From contig NC_065530.1 in the NCBI RefSeq assembly GCF_020184175.1, forward strand, positions 37,921,260-37,985,259: DNA of 64,000 bases, written 5' to 3'. The position numbers and the translations under genes were made by a program. The notes under the pieces were generated by a model. The model did no database searches. It was not told where the DNA came from and saw only the letters and a list, made by a program, of their open reading frames with translations. How positions within the stretch are numbered: the first letter of the stretch is position 1; the number at the start of each line of letters is the position of its first letter. The DNA comes from Aphis gossypii. Lineage: Eukaryota; Arthropoda; Insecta; Hemiptera; Aphididae. Positions 38,341 to 53,500 of the stretch are shown one piece after another.

Positions 38341-41300
38341 AGTATTTCAAAAACAGTAATCATTTTACACTATGTTAAAGTTCACATGACTCATACAGAT
38401 TTTACATTTGGATATCATACTTCATAAAAATAGCAAATACTTCATATAGTACATTATTGTCAAAAACGTAACTTTTCCATTAGAAATCCTGTGTAACTTA
38501 AAACAATAAATAATTTTAAATTGTCACGCTTTAATGTACTGACAACTAATTAAAATTGCTTGGTAATACAGTATATAAATGATGATCCTATCAACGTCGT
38601 CAACATTACAATATGGATTATAATACTATTCTAGTATTCTACATAAAATAATGTCAACTTATATAGTTGCATAATAAAATTCAAAACAGTCCACTGAGGC
38701 ATACTTATATAGTTAGTACCACGGTTGACAATACTTATTGTTCTCGCATAAGTATTATGTTTCAGTATAAATTATTATCACACGGCGTCATGGATAGGCT
38801 ATTTTGGTACACCACCGTCGTCAGAATAATATTTTCCGATATCCTGTAATATTAATATTACAATTAAAATAATTATGGCATTGTTTTAAAAGTAATATTA
38901 TAACCAGATACATTGGATACAAGTCGTTCAATATTGTGGTGGTTGTCCATTTTCTTGATATTTCATAAGTTATATTGTTAAACATATAATGTTTAAAAGT
39001 AATAAAATAAAAGGACTCGACTTAACGTTGACTTTTATGATGCTGAAATTGATTACTGGATAATTGAAGTGCTCTAACCATTGAAACATCCTTTGTGGTA
39101 TTACTCATATTTAACGTGTTAGCTGTCATACAGACCACATTAGATAGAAACAATAATAATTTGAGAGTTCAATTATTTTTTTTCTCCAATATATTTAGAT
39201 ATTTCGAAAGAAAAAGCTGCCTCCATAATCGATTGATTGATTTAATCTGTTAAAAGATAATTCGCGCATTACATATGGTACGTTTATTAAGTATATTATG
39301 TATTGTATTTTATTCTATACATTTTGAGTTAGAAATATATTTTAGAATATATATTATATGTTTTAATACTTATACGAAAATAACTTATTGATAATTGTTT
39401 ATAAAATAAATCAAAATTTTTCATCGCATACCTACTGCCTATTGCTTTTGATTATTTCTTAAATCCTAACCTACCCATTAGCACTGCAGTGTTTACAATA
39501 ACAAAAAGATATACATACATATTATTATCGCTGTAACATCTTAGGCTATAATAACTGTACAGTATACATAATACTTATGATAATCAACACCAACGCGTGC
39601 AGCTTATAACTGCTATGCGAGTGCACATTATACACGGATATACGTGGTAAATCGGTATAAAAATAATATATAATACTTAGTTTGCAAAAAAAAAAAAAAA
39701 TCATAAATAAACACGTATCGTTGTTTTGCGTTTTTCTCCAATCGATTTGTGTGCGCTGAACATGTGTACAGAGTGTTATAATACAATATTGGCGAGTGTC
39801 GTGTTCATAATATTGTTTTCTAAGCGATTCGTTTATTTAGATATAATAATATGAATATACGCTGTATTATGTACAATACCCGATGAATTATGTTCATAAT
39901 TATTGTCGCAAGTTCACGTGTGTGGATTAATAAATAATGCTTTTGTTAATTACGAAAATATAAATGATAAAGTTCAAAACGGAGTATGTTAAGATAAATA
40001 ATATAATATTTTTATTCTATATAACGTCAATAACATTATGGAAAGACGTACGGAAATATCGAGAAGTTGACATTATTATACTGTTGGTGGCAATAATAAT
40101 AGCAACGTGTTTACGCACAACAAGACCACAATATAGAATAGAATATAAAATTCCGTATTCGAGACGTGACCCGAATGACAATAATAAATACATATATAAC
40201 ACGAATAATATAATGTACAGCAGCCGGGCGACTATACTACGCACGTGGAATCGTTCAATCGAACGGTTTCGACAGAAATCTGTAAGCTAGTATAATATAT
40301 CGATTCGATGACGTTACGAAATTATGTATTATTATTACTTTTTTTTTTTTTTAATTATAATTATTCTTTACTAAGTAATTTTGACATACCTATTATATAA
40401 AAAAAATGATGAATAAGATATTGACAAATTAATATTGACTAAAAAATAATATGTTGTCTACGTTTTTATCATTCTTCTTTTCGGCACAGTACAAATAATT
40501 ACATAACTTTTTATCGGAACTCGCGCGCTTAAAAAATAAGTAGTAACATTCATAAATTATTCTTGGAGAGAACAGCCAAGGTTAATAATAACTATAACTA
40601 CAGCTCACAAAGGCGATAAAACGTGTGCATTTTAATACAAACATAATAGTACTATTATGTATACTTATTTTAATATGTATATTATACACCTGCAGTATAT
40701 AAATTGTAGGCACATTTTGGTACTCGCTATCATAGTAAATAAATGTTTATACTTATTTTGGATATCGACGACCAAATCGAGCGTGTTAAATAAATAAAGA
40801 ATTTTGATTTATGGTTTTTAATTATATACCCATCAGTATAAAAGTTATAATAAAGCGCATGTGATATTTCTCTAAAAAAAATTACCCATAAATTGGTAAG
40901 ATTGTAAGTACGAAATGTCAATCGGCACGTTAATCAACAATGAGTGTTTTAAATTTTTACGATTACTTTAATATTATATTTTACAGCATAAAATGTGTGC
41001 TATAATAGTGTTAAATAATCTAATGTTATAGTTTTCCGTTTCGTTCAAACGATCTACACACGTATACGTTTATCAATGATTTTCGATGTGCATATTTTAT
41101 TCGTGTATTATCGATCGTTAATTCAACATTTCGAGTAATGAAATCTGATTTCATATGCGAAGGTGAACCGATGACCTTGTATTGCGTGCCAAAACGTATA
41201 TTCTCTATATTTATACAATTGATTGATGGACGGTTAACGAATTAATGAGTGCTGCGTATTAAATCAGTTATATATACATCATACGTGCGGTTAATTAACA

Positions 41301-44300
41301 TTTTTGTTTTAGTTCAATAGAATTATTGATAGTATTATTCATTTACGATTATGCCGATTTCTTTGTATGCAAATTTGTCGTGCTACACAACACACGTGAT
41401 CGAGTTTTTTCTATACGTGTTTCGGGTGCATATTATTATAGCATGCATTTAAATGTGTAATCAAATTAATTGTGTGATAATATAATCGACATTATAATAT
41501 TTGTCACTCGATCGGACCACTAATAAATTAAATCGGTGAATCCATGTGTTTAATGACAGTTAAAAGTTTTTTCCATCGTCTCACTATACCTACTTCCATC
41601 ATACTAGGTTTTCCAATGATACTTATTTAGATTTTAAAATTCACACTACCGCTGAATCAATAAAGCGTCATTAAAAGTGATTTTCTATTAAACTAACTAT
41701 TCCGATTAACTTAATACTCAATTTTCATCCGCAACTATTTCAGAAAATCCCAAAATAATGCTAATAAACAGTATACGTTTATAACTAATATTTTATAGCA
41801 AACACTATTGATAGGGAGGCCTCTTCGCTCCTTTATTTTAATTTCGTTATTTATTATTATTTCATCAATCAAGCTTATTTTTCAGCTTTAAAACAGTCGA
41901 CCTTATAAGAATAAACGCATTATTTATCATACTGAATATTTATTATAATGTAATAATATATGATTTTAAAAATGATTTCATAGTAAACCTTATCGCGTCT
42001 TATCAATCCGAAACATAATATAAAGCATACCCTTGGCGACTATTTTTATTATTTGTGTGGCGGCGACGATACATCCTGCTGTAAGTCAAATGTTGGAATT
42101 CAATTATATTATAATAAAACGATCCGAGAAAAATCTAATCTGCTGGAAGACAATTAAAAACGTGAACAGATAAACATAATATAATGCATGAAATCCGGTC
42201 GTAAATTATTTTATATTTTAACATAATATATTAAAACAGATAGTCCAGCACAAGCGTTGATTTATAATATAATATAATAATATGCCGAGTGGAATTGCAA
42301 TCGTCATATTTATTTGAGAAACTAAAATTTTCTACCTTACCATAGTCCATGCATAGCGTTTTGTAATGGAAAAATAAAAACTGCATAAACCGCATGCGGC
42401 TATATTATATCATGTACTATATGTATATCTTTGTATTATATAAATCGTATAATATTCTATATTTATATCTTAATGACATAATAATAATATGTTATATTGT
42501 TAAGAGATCTGTACGTATAACACATAACGACTTTATGAAAATTGAAAAATATGGACTTGGCCGGCCGAGTTTAAACGACCGTTACGACGACGATCAACGA
42601 GAAAAAATGTGAAAACGTGTAGATTGCGAATACTATTGGCGCACACGCGTATACTATGTGTACTTTGAACACATAACAAAATAATATATATTATAATATA
42701 CGATAATATAACCATAATATTATATTATTATAATGATATTACGCGGTAGGTAACACAAACTCTGAACGACTTACTATGTATATACCGCGATGTGAATTCA
42801 AAGGACGAAGGAACGCTCGTTAGGACGCGCGGGCGATCGCGTTATAACGATAAACATGTAGTATCGTGTCTTAATGTATTTACGCGCGTTTTACGATACA
42901 CAATACGCGTTCGCAGGTACAACAGCAATAATATAATAATAATAATCACAATAATATCGGTTTCGCGCTCGTGTACGGCTGTGAAAATAATAATATATTG
43001 TGTTACGCGACGTACGCGGTAGTTGCAGGTCGCGAGAATTAAACAATAACTACCCATAAGTATAGACGATATAAGGACACTTAATAGTATATCTTGCCAA
43101 GTACCTATTATATAAAAGCGTAAATATATCGCTATATCGAAAAAAAAGTTACGTTACGTCGGATTTTACGTCTAGAATTTTCGCCACATACAATTTTGCA
43201 GTATACTGCAAGTTCTTGTAACGCCCGGAGAGTCGATAAATTAAAATACTATCCGACGAAATGACGTTGGGATGAAATGGTATATTTTGTAATCGTATTA
43301 CCCGATGAAAAATTTTGTATGAAATCGGCCTATAGGTACACACGGGAAAGAATCGGTTATCGATTTAAAATCATAACAATTCTATTACGACTGTCGCTTA
43401 TAATTAATTATAACAGGATTGACATTTGATGTTTTCACATATTGTGTAATACCACATGTTTTAATATTTCAATTTAATTGTATTTCTACTACACTAAACC
43501 GAAAAGATATGATAATATCCTCGTCCGCTTGAAAAAAAAATAACCATCAAAAGTCCCAATTAATGTTCTTTTGTATTAGTATTATTTTATGCGTATATCA
43601 TAATAGTCGTGTGTACGTGCAACACACACTCAAATAAAATTATTATATTTAATAAAATATTATATAATATTTTTATTTTACGACCACGTGTTATAATATG
43701 CGCTATCGTTAGTTTATATTATTACTTTATGGTTTTTTTTTTACCATCTATATTATAATGATATGTGATTTTCTGTTCATCTCTTTACGTCCATTATTAT
43801 TTATAATAAGTAATGTAATGTGCTTGTCGATAAACAGTTCCGAGAAGTAATGAAATATTTCTGATAGTATTTAAACTAGATAATATTTTATATAATCGTT
43901 TTTTTTTCGCTTTGTTCTTTGTGTCCGATAATTATAATAATCTTTATGATCTCGAATGGTTGTACAGTGAAATCGTATAACGATTCTTAATTTATACACA
44001 CTATATCTGCCGGATACACTATATTATTTTGTCAGAAATAAGAGATTTGGTTTCGATGTTGTAAAAGACAAAACATAAAATATAATCTACGAGACAATAT
44101 TACCGCAATACTATACATAATAATTTAATACTGCACCGCGAGTTAAACGAGTTTAACATAAAACTGTATTTACTTCAACAGATAAACAAAGACCAAATGT
44201 TTCAAGCACCGCGTAAACACCATTCGTTTTACAAATTTAAAACAAACAAAAGTTTAAATACACCGGTATTCTTAATAATAACGATAATAATGTATACGAG

Positions 44301-45129
44301 TACAATAACAGTATAATTTACGCGATTCGACGTATGCGCATTGTTTTACAAAAGTTCGCATAGACAATAAAAACGTGACATCAGAGTATTTAGACGACAA
44401 TACGAAATTCGTATGTACATTATATAATAATATATTATTATGTGTGATTATTGTCTTAACTCGAGCTTAACAATTACACAAAACATATAATAATATAAAA
44501 AAATAAATAAACCCCTATAGATTATTGTGTATATCAGTTGTTTTCTCGTAGACTGACATATTATTATATGCTACTCGCGCCTACCCATTTACAAAATAAA
44601 CACACCCCACCCTTACTAGATAATGTTATAAGACGTTTACGGAATAGTCTTGTAAATTTATTATTGATCGACGAGTGATGAATATACTCTGTGCGTTATC
44701 GGCTGTTTACGCGCACTCATTATAATATTAAAAAATTGTACATATAGCGCGTATAAAATTATTATGTTATCACTATATACCTATATAATATATTATTATT
44801 ATCATTAGTCATTCAATGAGTCAGTATTATCAAGACACACACGTATAATATAATATGTGTATACTCACACACACACACACACATGCTATGATACTATAAT
44901 GTAGATGACCTTATTAACTGCCAGAGATGGCTAATATGTATATAATCGTGTTTTATCGTATTTGGTCGAGGAAGCGTAAAGAAAAAGTCAGAACTTTTTA
45001 CAGCCGCATTTTTTTTACATTTTTTTATATATGTATACATACAACTGTATACCTACTACGTTATACGTAACTGCGTGCGTTATCGCAACATTATTACGAT
45101 TCGTGTAACATAACACAACAAAAAATACG

Positions 45130-45161
<32 letters not shown>

Positions 45162-45889
45162 CCATTATTATATTATTTCCATTGAACTCGGGTGCAAAAA
45201 GGTTTACGAAGAGTTTGTTGCCCTTTATCCGCACGGTGGATGTGTCCGACCCACGCTTCTGCAGGTGTGGATGTATGCGCCGCATTAATGCACTGCAACG
45301 TTAGGTATGCCGACTAGTATATAATAATACTGCAGTGCTGTTATAAATATATTATAGGCAGTTGAATTCTTTTCTGATCGATCACGATCGGCGATGCTAT
45401 AAAAATTTAATAATTAATTATATCGCTTAATGTGTATATAAAGATCTAGACAATGTAAATTATATAATACAATGATAATTGCTACAATACACTTTAGAGC
45501 TTATAATATTGAAAGTAGGTGTAGTTACTATAATATTACACAATATTAATATTATGTTATAAAACAAATCGGAAACAAATTAAAAGTATCGGATGATAGG
45601 TAGATAACTACTGAGTCTGTCACGAATTCGAAACAATATTACTGCGTAGTTAATAAAATTACTTTGTGTGACAAAAACAACGATGTTAGTATATAAATAA
45701 AAGTTACGTGATAAAATTTGTTGTGATATTAATAAGCTTTCGTAACCTTCGTACTATGCAGTGTATAATATAATTTTTTAGTGTAGAGAAATTTCCTTTT
45801 TTTATTAAGCATTTATTCAAATTCTGATTTTTGAAAATATTGGTTATGTGAACAGGGTACTTTTTAAATACTTACTATGCCAATAAAGC
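38341..45889. other. Long AT-rich tract without recognised genes
   Basis: Only short ORFs occur. A CpG-bearing patch lies at 42540-43370. Microsatellites are AC at 44866-44882 and TA at 45130-45156. No RNA gene or transposon domain was recognised. Confidence 0.4.
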
Positions 45890-46020
45890 TTATTTCTTTT
45901 TTTAATTCAAACCCCCCTCATTCATTATTAAATATTAACTGTAAGCAAAAAAGAGGGTCAAGGGGAGTGACATACCTCCCTAATTTCTTCCCGTAAATAA
46001 GCCACTGACTGGCATATCTG
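45890..46020 (-). mobile_element. Possible degenerate DNA-transposon end (hAT-like)
   Basis: Read on the minus strand, the block starts CAGTGGCTTATTTACGGG and runs through G-rich TTAGGGAGG and GAGGGGGGTTT stretches. This resembles the CAGTGGC-plus-G-run ends of old hAT-type elements. No second terminus or target-site duplication was found, so the assignment is weak. Confidence 0.25.
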
Positions 46021-46399
46021 CTAAACCAATTAATAGATTATAATTAGAGTAATACGTTTAACAATAATAATAAAATAATAAGGCATATTATGCATTCATT
46101 ATACATTTCTAAATCTTCTTCGCCGTTTTAAAATTGCATTTGTATATTTGTTTCACATGACTCTGTAGCATCCTGTTGTAATCCTTATATAAGACAGTCA
46201 AAACCACACAACAATATACGATTTCATAAAACACACGCACACGATGGCCCTATATATTATTGTATACTCATCGCATACGATGTATGATTTGTGTTCGTGA
46301 TTCGCATAATACAGAATCAGTATCATGTTATTATAAATACACAACTGTAACAATTAATTAGTAATTTTATAAGACGTTACTTTAAGGTTTGTTCAGTTT

Positions 46400-48260
46400 G
46401 TTGTCTTCGTCTTTCATACAGTCACGCGTAGGACATATTTATATTATATTGTGTAAATAATAATAACACGCTCACGAAGATCTGTCATGAACAGTTAAGT
46501 ACTCGACGCGGTCGCAATCGCTCCTCCAAAATTTCTCTTCAAGTCGTTTTTAAGAGCGTTTAAATTATTGTTAGGGTTGACTTGCAGAGCAAATCTTGTG
46601 AAATAACTAGAGCCATGTTATCTTCACCACTACTATTGGACAATATTATGGGATACCTATAGTTTTAGTAACTTGTGACTATGTATATACCTATTATATA
46701 GTGATACTTTTAGAAGCTTAAACAACTAGCTGATACATGCTTAGGTATTATGATGGAACTGATAAAATTATTACGCACCTAACCAAAAACCAATTCGTAT
46801 CGCGTTCCACTTTAATTGTACCTACGATGTGTAACTATGTATAATGTTTTGACTCTCACTTCCCATAGGCGTTTATTACGACGGAAACGTGTATTTTCAA
46901 CGTTCACGCACGTACGACAGACATACATAAGCAGATATCTATAAATTATACGATGATACACCTTGCCGTGCCGTTTTCGGAGTCCTTAAATCGCGTCCAC
47001 CGATTTTTGTCACACGTGCGTTCTCACGTCGCACTCCGAGTGATAAAATATAGGTACTCACGCTCTGTCTACATACCCGTCCGTCCGTCACCTGTTGCGC
47101 GCATCTCGAAATCCATTACTCATCCCACGACTGCGGCGGCGGCGGCGGCAATCGGGTGAAATAACAAATTGTGCGGGCGACTCATATAATATAATAATAA
47201 TACACGTACACATACACACACCTGTAGTATAAAATATCATGTGCGCGTGAAGGTGTACCTATTATACGCGCACACAAACACACTAATATACGTTATAAAA
47301 TTTAAATACGTATATAGGTATGTTACAGTATATATACTCGTGTATTTATAATTCATGGGTGCAAGTGTATATAGGTATATATACCAGTAATAATAATAAT
47401 ATTAATAATAATACGAGACAGGGTGAATACGATTACGAGCCGTGTACAACAAATAACGCGCGTGAACGATCGGTGAGCGCGATCGTATAGTAATAATAAT
47501 AATAATATATTATAGGTACGCGTGTAAAACGGTCAGGTGAGAGAAATAAAACGACGACGGCGTGATAAATGACGAGCGAAACAATATAATGGTAATAATA
47601 TAATATTGTGCGCGCGGAGCGTGTATACATATGTGTATAATATATTATGTACCTATATAATATAGCCGTATTATAGAGGTATATATATTGTAATAGTATT
47701 AAGTACGCACTGTCGGATAGAGCGACGGACCGAGAATCCCGCGAGAGACGGACGCGTAGAAATATTCTGACGGGACTTCAAACGGGTTGACCTCGGGGCC
47801 ACCTCCGGCATCGACGTGTGTGTAATGTTTTTTTTCCTCTCATTCCTCTTCGTCTTGCGGTCCTTTTTCCACCATCACACTGTTATATATTATTTTTATT
47901 CTTTACTCGCCTGTGATTACGATGTATACATATTATATATATTACGACGGCAGTGGCGACGACGATGTAGGCCGAGCGCTCGTCGTCGTGTCGACGTGAA
48001 ATACAAACCCGTGTATAATAATATAATATTATATGTTTATGTATATTTTTGATATACCTCCGCGAGGAAGGTGTACACAACGTAATATACGACTTGTAAG
48101 TATAATACGAGAGAAATATTCAAATCGACGACAATTATTATTTGAACGTTATGTTATAAAATGATCGTACAAACTCGTCGTCGAATAAATATTGCGATCG
48201 TTGAGTGTATAATATCATTTATACAATTTATACACATAAACATTTATAAACCTATACTGG
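46400..48260. other. CpG-rich patch with a GGC run
   Basis: CpG-rich at 46860-47170, 47440-47620, 47700-47815 and 47940-48060, with a GCG run at 47131-47149. ORFs are short and lack domains. Confidence 0.35.
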
Positions 48261-49379
48261 TCTGATGCAATTACCGGTCGATTTACTAATCGTGTGTTCA
48301 ACACCGATTTCAACCGTTAACCAGATAAGTTTTTTTGAATATTTTGATGTGTTTTATATAGATTTAAACTTGATCGTCTAGCTTCTGAATAATTTAACTT
48401 TATTATAAGATAGATTAGATATAATAGATTTAAAATGTATGCAGATTATTCCGAAGTCATATAACAACTAATATTATTATATTATTAACATTTTATAATT
48501 TGTAAATATAAATGTGTATAATTAAGTGCAGTACTATACTACATCAATATGCATTTTATTTTCTATATTTTACTAAATATTGTTTTATTTTTATTTCAAT
48601 AGCTTATAAACTTATTTTTACTCTTCCCTAACTATTATACATACGTTTTAATAATTCGAAAATTGATTGTTCAAATTTCGATTTAGATATGAGATTTATT
48701 AAAATTTGAAAATTACAGTCATAAAAGGAAATTTTACTATATTTTACTCGTACTTTAAAAGTTTGTATTATCATATAGACTAGTTAAATATTATTAAAAA
48801 ACAATAAAATTCTATGCAACGTTTAAAATATAATTTATAGGTCTATACTATTTTAAGTTAAAGAATTCCAAAATTATAGCATTCGAATTAAACACATTAT
48901 TAAAACATATGGATGGAAGTTGTGCTTTCTTAGGTGAACTACATTGTAAATGCATATAGATAGTTAGAAGACATAAACTTCTGTAAAACTTTTCTGTAAA
49001 TCCACAAATATAGCTCGGCACAGCGTATTATTTGAACGACTATATAAACCATCATTCGATTTCATACAAATATTCCTATACAAAAAAAGTATTAAAAATA
49101 CAATACGCTAATAATTGTACTATTTATAACTTAAACACTAATTATGATTTAAACCATACTGTTATTTTCAGATAAATATATTTAACATATTACATTTATT
49201 ATTAGTTGAAAATATGGCATGAAACATTTTTAAAAACCTTATTATCATATTATCTAATAGTACGTATACAAAAACAGTACAATATACATAATTAATATAT
49301 ACGCTATAAATTGACAGTAAATAAAAAATGTAATATGACTTTAAATGTTTTCGGTGTATATATTAACTACGTATCTACC
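48261..49379. other. AT-rich DNA, no feature seen
   Basis: No ORF, repeat or motif of note on either strand. Confidence 0.5.
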
Positions 49380-50620
49380 TACCGAAAACGGTCGACACCC
49401 TCAGCTAAGTAGGTATAAATAAAATAAAAACGCACCCACGCGTATAATTCGTATACGAAAACGTCTATATACATACAATGCGTGTCGAATGCTCGAGACC
49501 AAAGAGCTGGCGCGCGCGTGCGTTCAAATCGCATCCCTATTTTTTAATAATATACAAATTGTATCATTGAAACGCGCGCTTTAGTTGTTTTTTTAATCGA
49601 AACGACTTTGTCGGCTCCATTCTCGCGATTAAAACGTTTCGACGAGTTAAAAAAAAAAACACGTCCGTCGACTCCGAGTGCATCGCACAATATTATAATG
49701 TTATATAGGTAACTCATAATAATATATACAATATACTTATTGTATGGCGGCGTATATACTATATATATACAAGTGGTTAAATATGTGGCGACGGTTCTAC
49801 GCACAATAATAAGCCTCGCAGATTAACAGATTTCCCGAGACGTTCATTTATATGTTAATACATCGCGCGAACGAGTTTCTTATTATTTTTCCAAAGAAAA
49901 ACAATCATTAAAATGCTAATGACTATTTTGTATAACACTGTAAGTCTGTAACCATATTTACGCGCTCACAATAATATATATATACATAGATATAGGTGTA
50001 TATGTACCTCTACCGAGTGTCCGTCTGCTCGGTGAAACTGATTGTTTTTTTTTTCGCAGCACTAACCCGGCGCGCATTATTATACTTTCGTCGCGTACGT
50101 TATTACGGGTCGTTTGCAATTTGCATGGCGGCAGTGGCGGCGGCGACGACGAGGGGGATTCGAGTCGAGTTTTGCGCTCGTGTTTTCGGTTAATTAACGA
50201 TTTGTGAAGTTTTACTTCCACGCGACGGGCGGCAACGGGGTGACGGCACAGGTGCTCGGCGAGGATTTCTCGTTGCGCCGTGTAGCGGAGGACTGCATCC
50301 TGTGCGTGATCGCCATGTATATATAGATAATATACAGACTGTACGCAGATATTATTATTACACACGTCAGAACGTGGGAAAACATTCTTTCTCCCCGTTT
50401 GTCACATCCGAAAAATCGCCGTGCACGTACATATTGTTATTATTATTATTTTAACTCCGAATGTGTGCATACATGACGTGATTTCAAACAAAATTCCCAG
50501 TGACAGTCGGTGGTGCTGAGGGCGTGGGATATGGGCTTTCGCACGATAAACTCTTCCGTGTTACGTGTCCCTGCGGTCGATAAATAATAATAACATTTTT
50601 TTTTTCATTTCGGTAAAATA
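49380..50620. other. CpG-rich patch
   Basis: CpG-dense at 49500-49690, 50015-50300 and 50370-50580. A strong acceptor-like tract (T-run then CGCAG) ends at about 50059 on the plus strand, followed by an open stretch to a stop near 50190 that includes an alanine-rich run. No domain is visible. Confidence 0.3.
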
Positions 50621-51639
50621 CCAGTATACCATAATATACCTATATAAGTATACAACTAAATATATTATTTATACCAGACGTTGATTGGTATACTATCATG
50701 ATTCGATATTGTACAACGGATATGTATAAAATAATTCAATAATGTATTATACTTCCATAGTATTTTATTATTTGTTTGCAATATTTTCTAGTATAAACTA
50801 TTCCGATATACTGTACCACCGTACGGTGATTAACAAAACGTATTAAAGATTTTGAAAATATTTATTTTATCATTGTCAATGAAAAATTAAATTTTATACT
50901 ATTTCTATTTTTTTGAATGATAACATACATGTGGCGAGCAATTAAAATTTCACATTTCAAATCAGAATAGTTTCATGAAAATTTTTTCGTACCCAAATAA
51001 TTAACTTCTAGTTGTTTGAAATCCAATATTAATAAATCAAAATTTTCAAAAAAATATTTTGATTCATAATTTGAAACTAAAAATATAATGATACTCAACA
51101 TTGTATTGTTATTCGAATGGAACATCTTTAAAATATATATATGTACCTATAATTTTTTTTTCGAAAATATTGTTTTTGAAAAATATTCTAAAATGAATAA
51201 ATTTCTAGTTTATATAAATGGTTACTGTAAAAATATTTTAATATTGCTTAATAAATAGTAGAAGTCTATCGATAAGAGATATTATAATATATCTATAGCC
51301 TAAATATAGGCTCCACTACACCCTACAAAACAACAAAATTCGAGCAAATCCCGGCACAATACGAGTTTTGAAACAGGCCAAAAATATAAATAACTATATA
51401 GTAGTACCTACCGATCGCGAAACTTAAAATCATTAATATTACAAGTTTACGTTACATAATTAATCTGTATATAGGTATATCCGACATATGGTTACAATTT
51501 TAAGTATATAGCGATGAGACTGTTACGACTGAGAGGAAATAGTTTTGTGATAAAAATAGATCCAAACTCATACTATATAGGATATATGAGGCTGTGCCCA
51601 TATAATAATGCACGGTAACACAAATAGCTATATAATACT
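50621..51639. other. AT-rich DNA, no feature seen
   Basis: Only homopolymers and short AT motifs. No coding segment was recognised. Confidence 0.5.
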
Positions 51640-53500
51640 TATACTGTATCATCGTGGTATTATACGAGGGCGGCGTATGGTTTTCGTGCGAAGCCGTGTC
51701 GGCACGAGCCGCCTTATCCGCGACGGAATCGAAAAGCGCTAAGTCAAACGCGTGTAATAAAATTTACGGCGGCGATGTATAAATATATATATATATATAC
51801 GTATTGGTATGTATTCGCGTTCCGGGGTCGACAATATAATACTATAAACGTCGCGCGCGTGTGTGTGTTTGAATGTTTTATTATTATTATTGTTATATCG
51901 AAACGATGCGCGTGCGCGAAATCTCTCGTAAACGACCTCGTGTCATCTATCCGATTGTGTACGCCGTATTCACCTCAACACGCCCTCGCGCGCGCGCATA
52001 ATACATATTATAAACATTTCTATACATATATATATACATAGGAATATCGATATTCCGACTTCTAGACGAGAAAAAAAAATTACGATATAGCGCAGCAGCA
52101 GCATCAGCAGCAGCAGCCACTGTCGACGGCGGCGGCGGCGGCGGCGGCGGTAGGACCCGCGGTAGACAGGTCACATCGAACCCCTCCCCGGCGATACCGC
52201 AACCACCACCAGTCGGAACCGAGTGCGGTGCGGTGGACAATAGGCACCGGCTATATAATATAATATATTTTTTACAAAAGGTTCGTATGGAAGAAAAGGC
52301 GAATATAACATATCGTGTGGGAGTGGGAGGAAGAAAAAAAAATCGTGTGTACGTTTCTTTTTTTATATTATTTTCATCGCGTACCTATATATACCTATGT
52401 ATACGTACACTGCAACGTATTATAATACGTATACGCACACACTGACGCGTGCGTATAATATTATGTATATATACACATAACAATACGTCTAAAGCGTCGG
52501 TACCTATAAACACGCCACAATGGTACACGCGCACGCGATAAGAGACGGAGCGAGCGAACGAGCGAGAGAGTGATTCGTATCTGCGGCGGACCGCAATTGT
52601 TCGTATAGGACGCGAACCGGTGGCGCGTCGACGCCGAATAGAAGTCGTCGGAGAAGGCATTTACGACGATATAGTGCGTGTAGACAAATCTCGTCCGTCG
52701 GAGATGCTGTCCGGTGCGCCGCCGCGTGCGGAAGGGCGTTTCGGGTACACTCCGGGTCGGGTCAGGTCTGCCCGGAACTCTTTTCCCGCAGCGACCGCAC
52801 ACATTATTCTCGCCTACGAATCTACTCGCAAAAGTATAATATCATCATATATATACGGGCCGTCCTATATCCGTATATACACATAGGTATATATACGTAT
52901 AGACGGTCGACGGTATACGTGTGATTTATAGAGTATCCTTTGTGACCGACGACCGTCCTTTGCAGCGTACACAATATATATATATATATAGGTAAGGACA
53001 CACGACAACCGCCGGCGATGTGTATAACAATATATATATATATATATTATACAGGTGTAGCGTCGTCCGATCCTGTTACGACATAAAATATACGCACGTA
53101 CGAGGATTTTCGGTAATTTACATTCCGTTCGCCTTTAACCGCACTCTATATGGCTGCCAAATAATAAAACCCGCCGTTGTCTGATTTTTTTTCCCTTTTA
53201 TCGATATACGACCTTTTTTCTCGCGTCGTAGCATAAATAAATTCAACGCTGAGCCGTTGTAGGTACAGTGTCTAGTGTCTACATTTTACTGGCGCCTTCC
53301 GATCACTGCGAACGATCGATTAACGACTATATAATATGCAGATGAAACCTTTACCGACGACAAACTCTGCGTCAAACGACAATTTACGCATGATACGCAG
53401 TTTTCCATAGAATACTGATATACGTTAAAATCACACGATATACCTAAAATCGACGCTTATATAACGCACGTGCATCGACACAAATTCACTGCACCTGCAC
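51640..53500. other. CpG-richest region of the right half, with CAG and GGC runs
   Basis: CpG density is high at 51660-51780, 51840-51990, 52120-52240 and 52500-52820. Triplet runs are CAG at 52092-52117 and GGC at 52127-52150. TA runs lie at 52974-52990 and 53031-53047. Many overlapping ORFs run in all frames, as stop-poor CpG sequence predicts. A promoter or 5' exon of a large gene is plausible but unproven. Confidence 0.35.

Noticed and set aside
49500..49545. tRNA-like GTTCAAATC segment
   Set aside because: No acceptor stem, D-arm or anticodon arm could be folded around it.
52385..52886. Overlapping ORFs of 88-113 codons on both strands
   Set aside because: Several frames are open at once, which is expected from CpG-rich, stop-poor sequence; arginine-rich translations show no domain.
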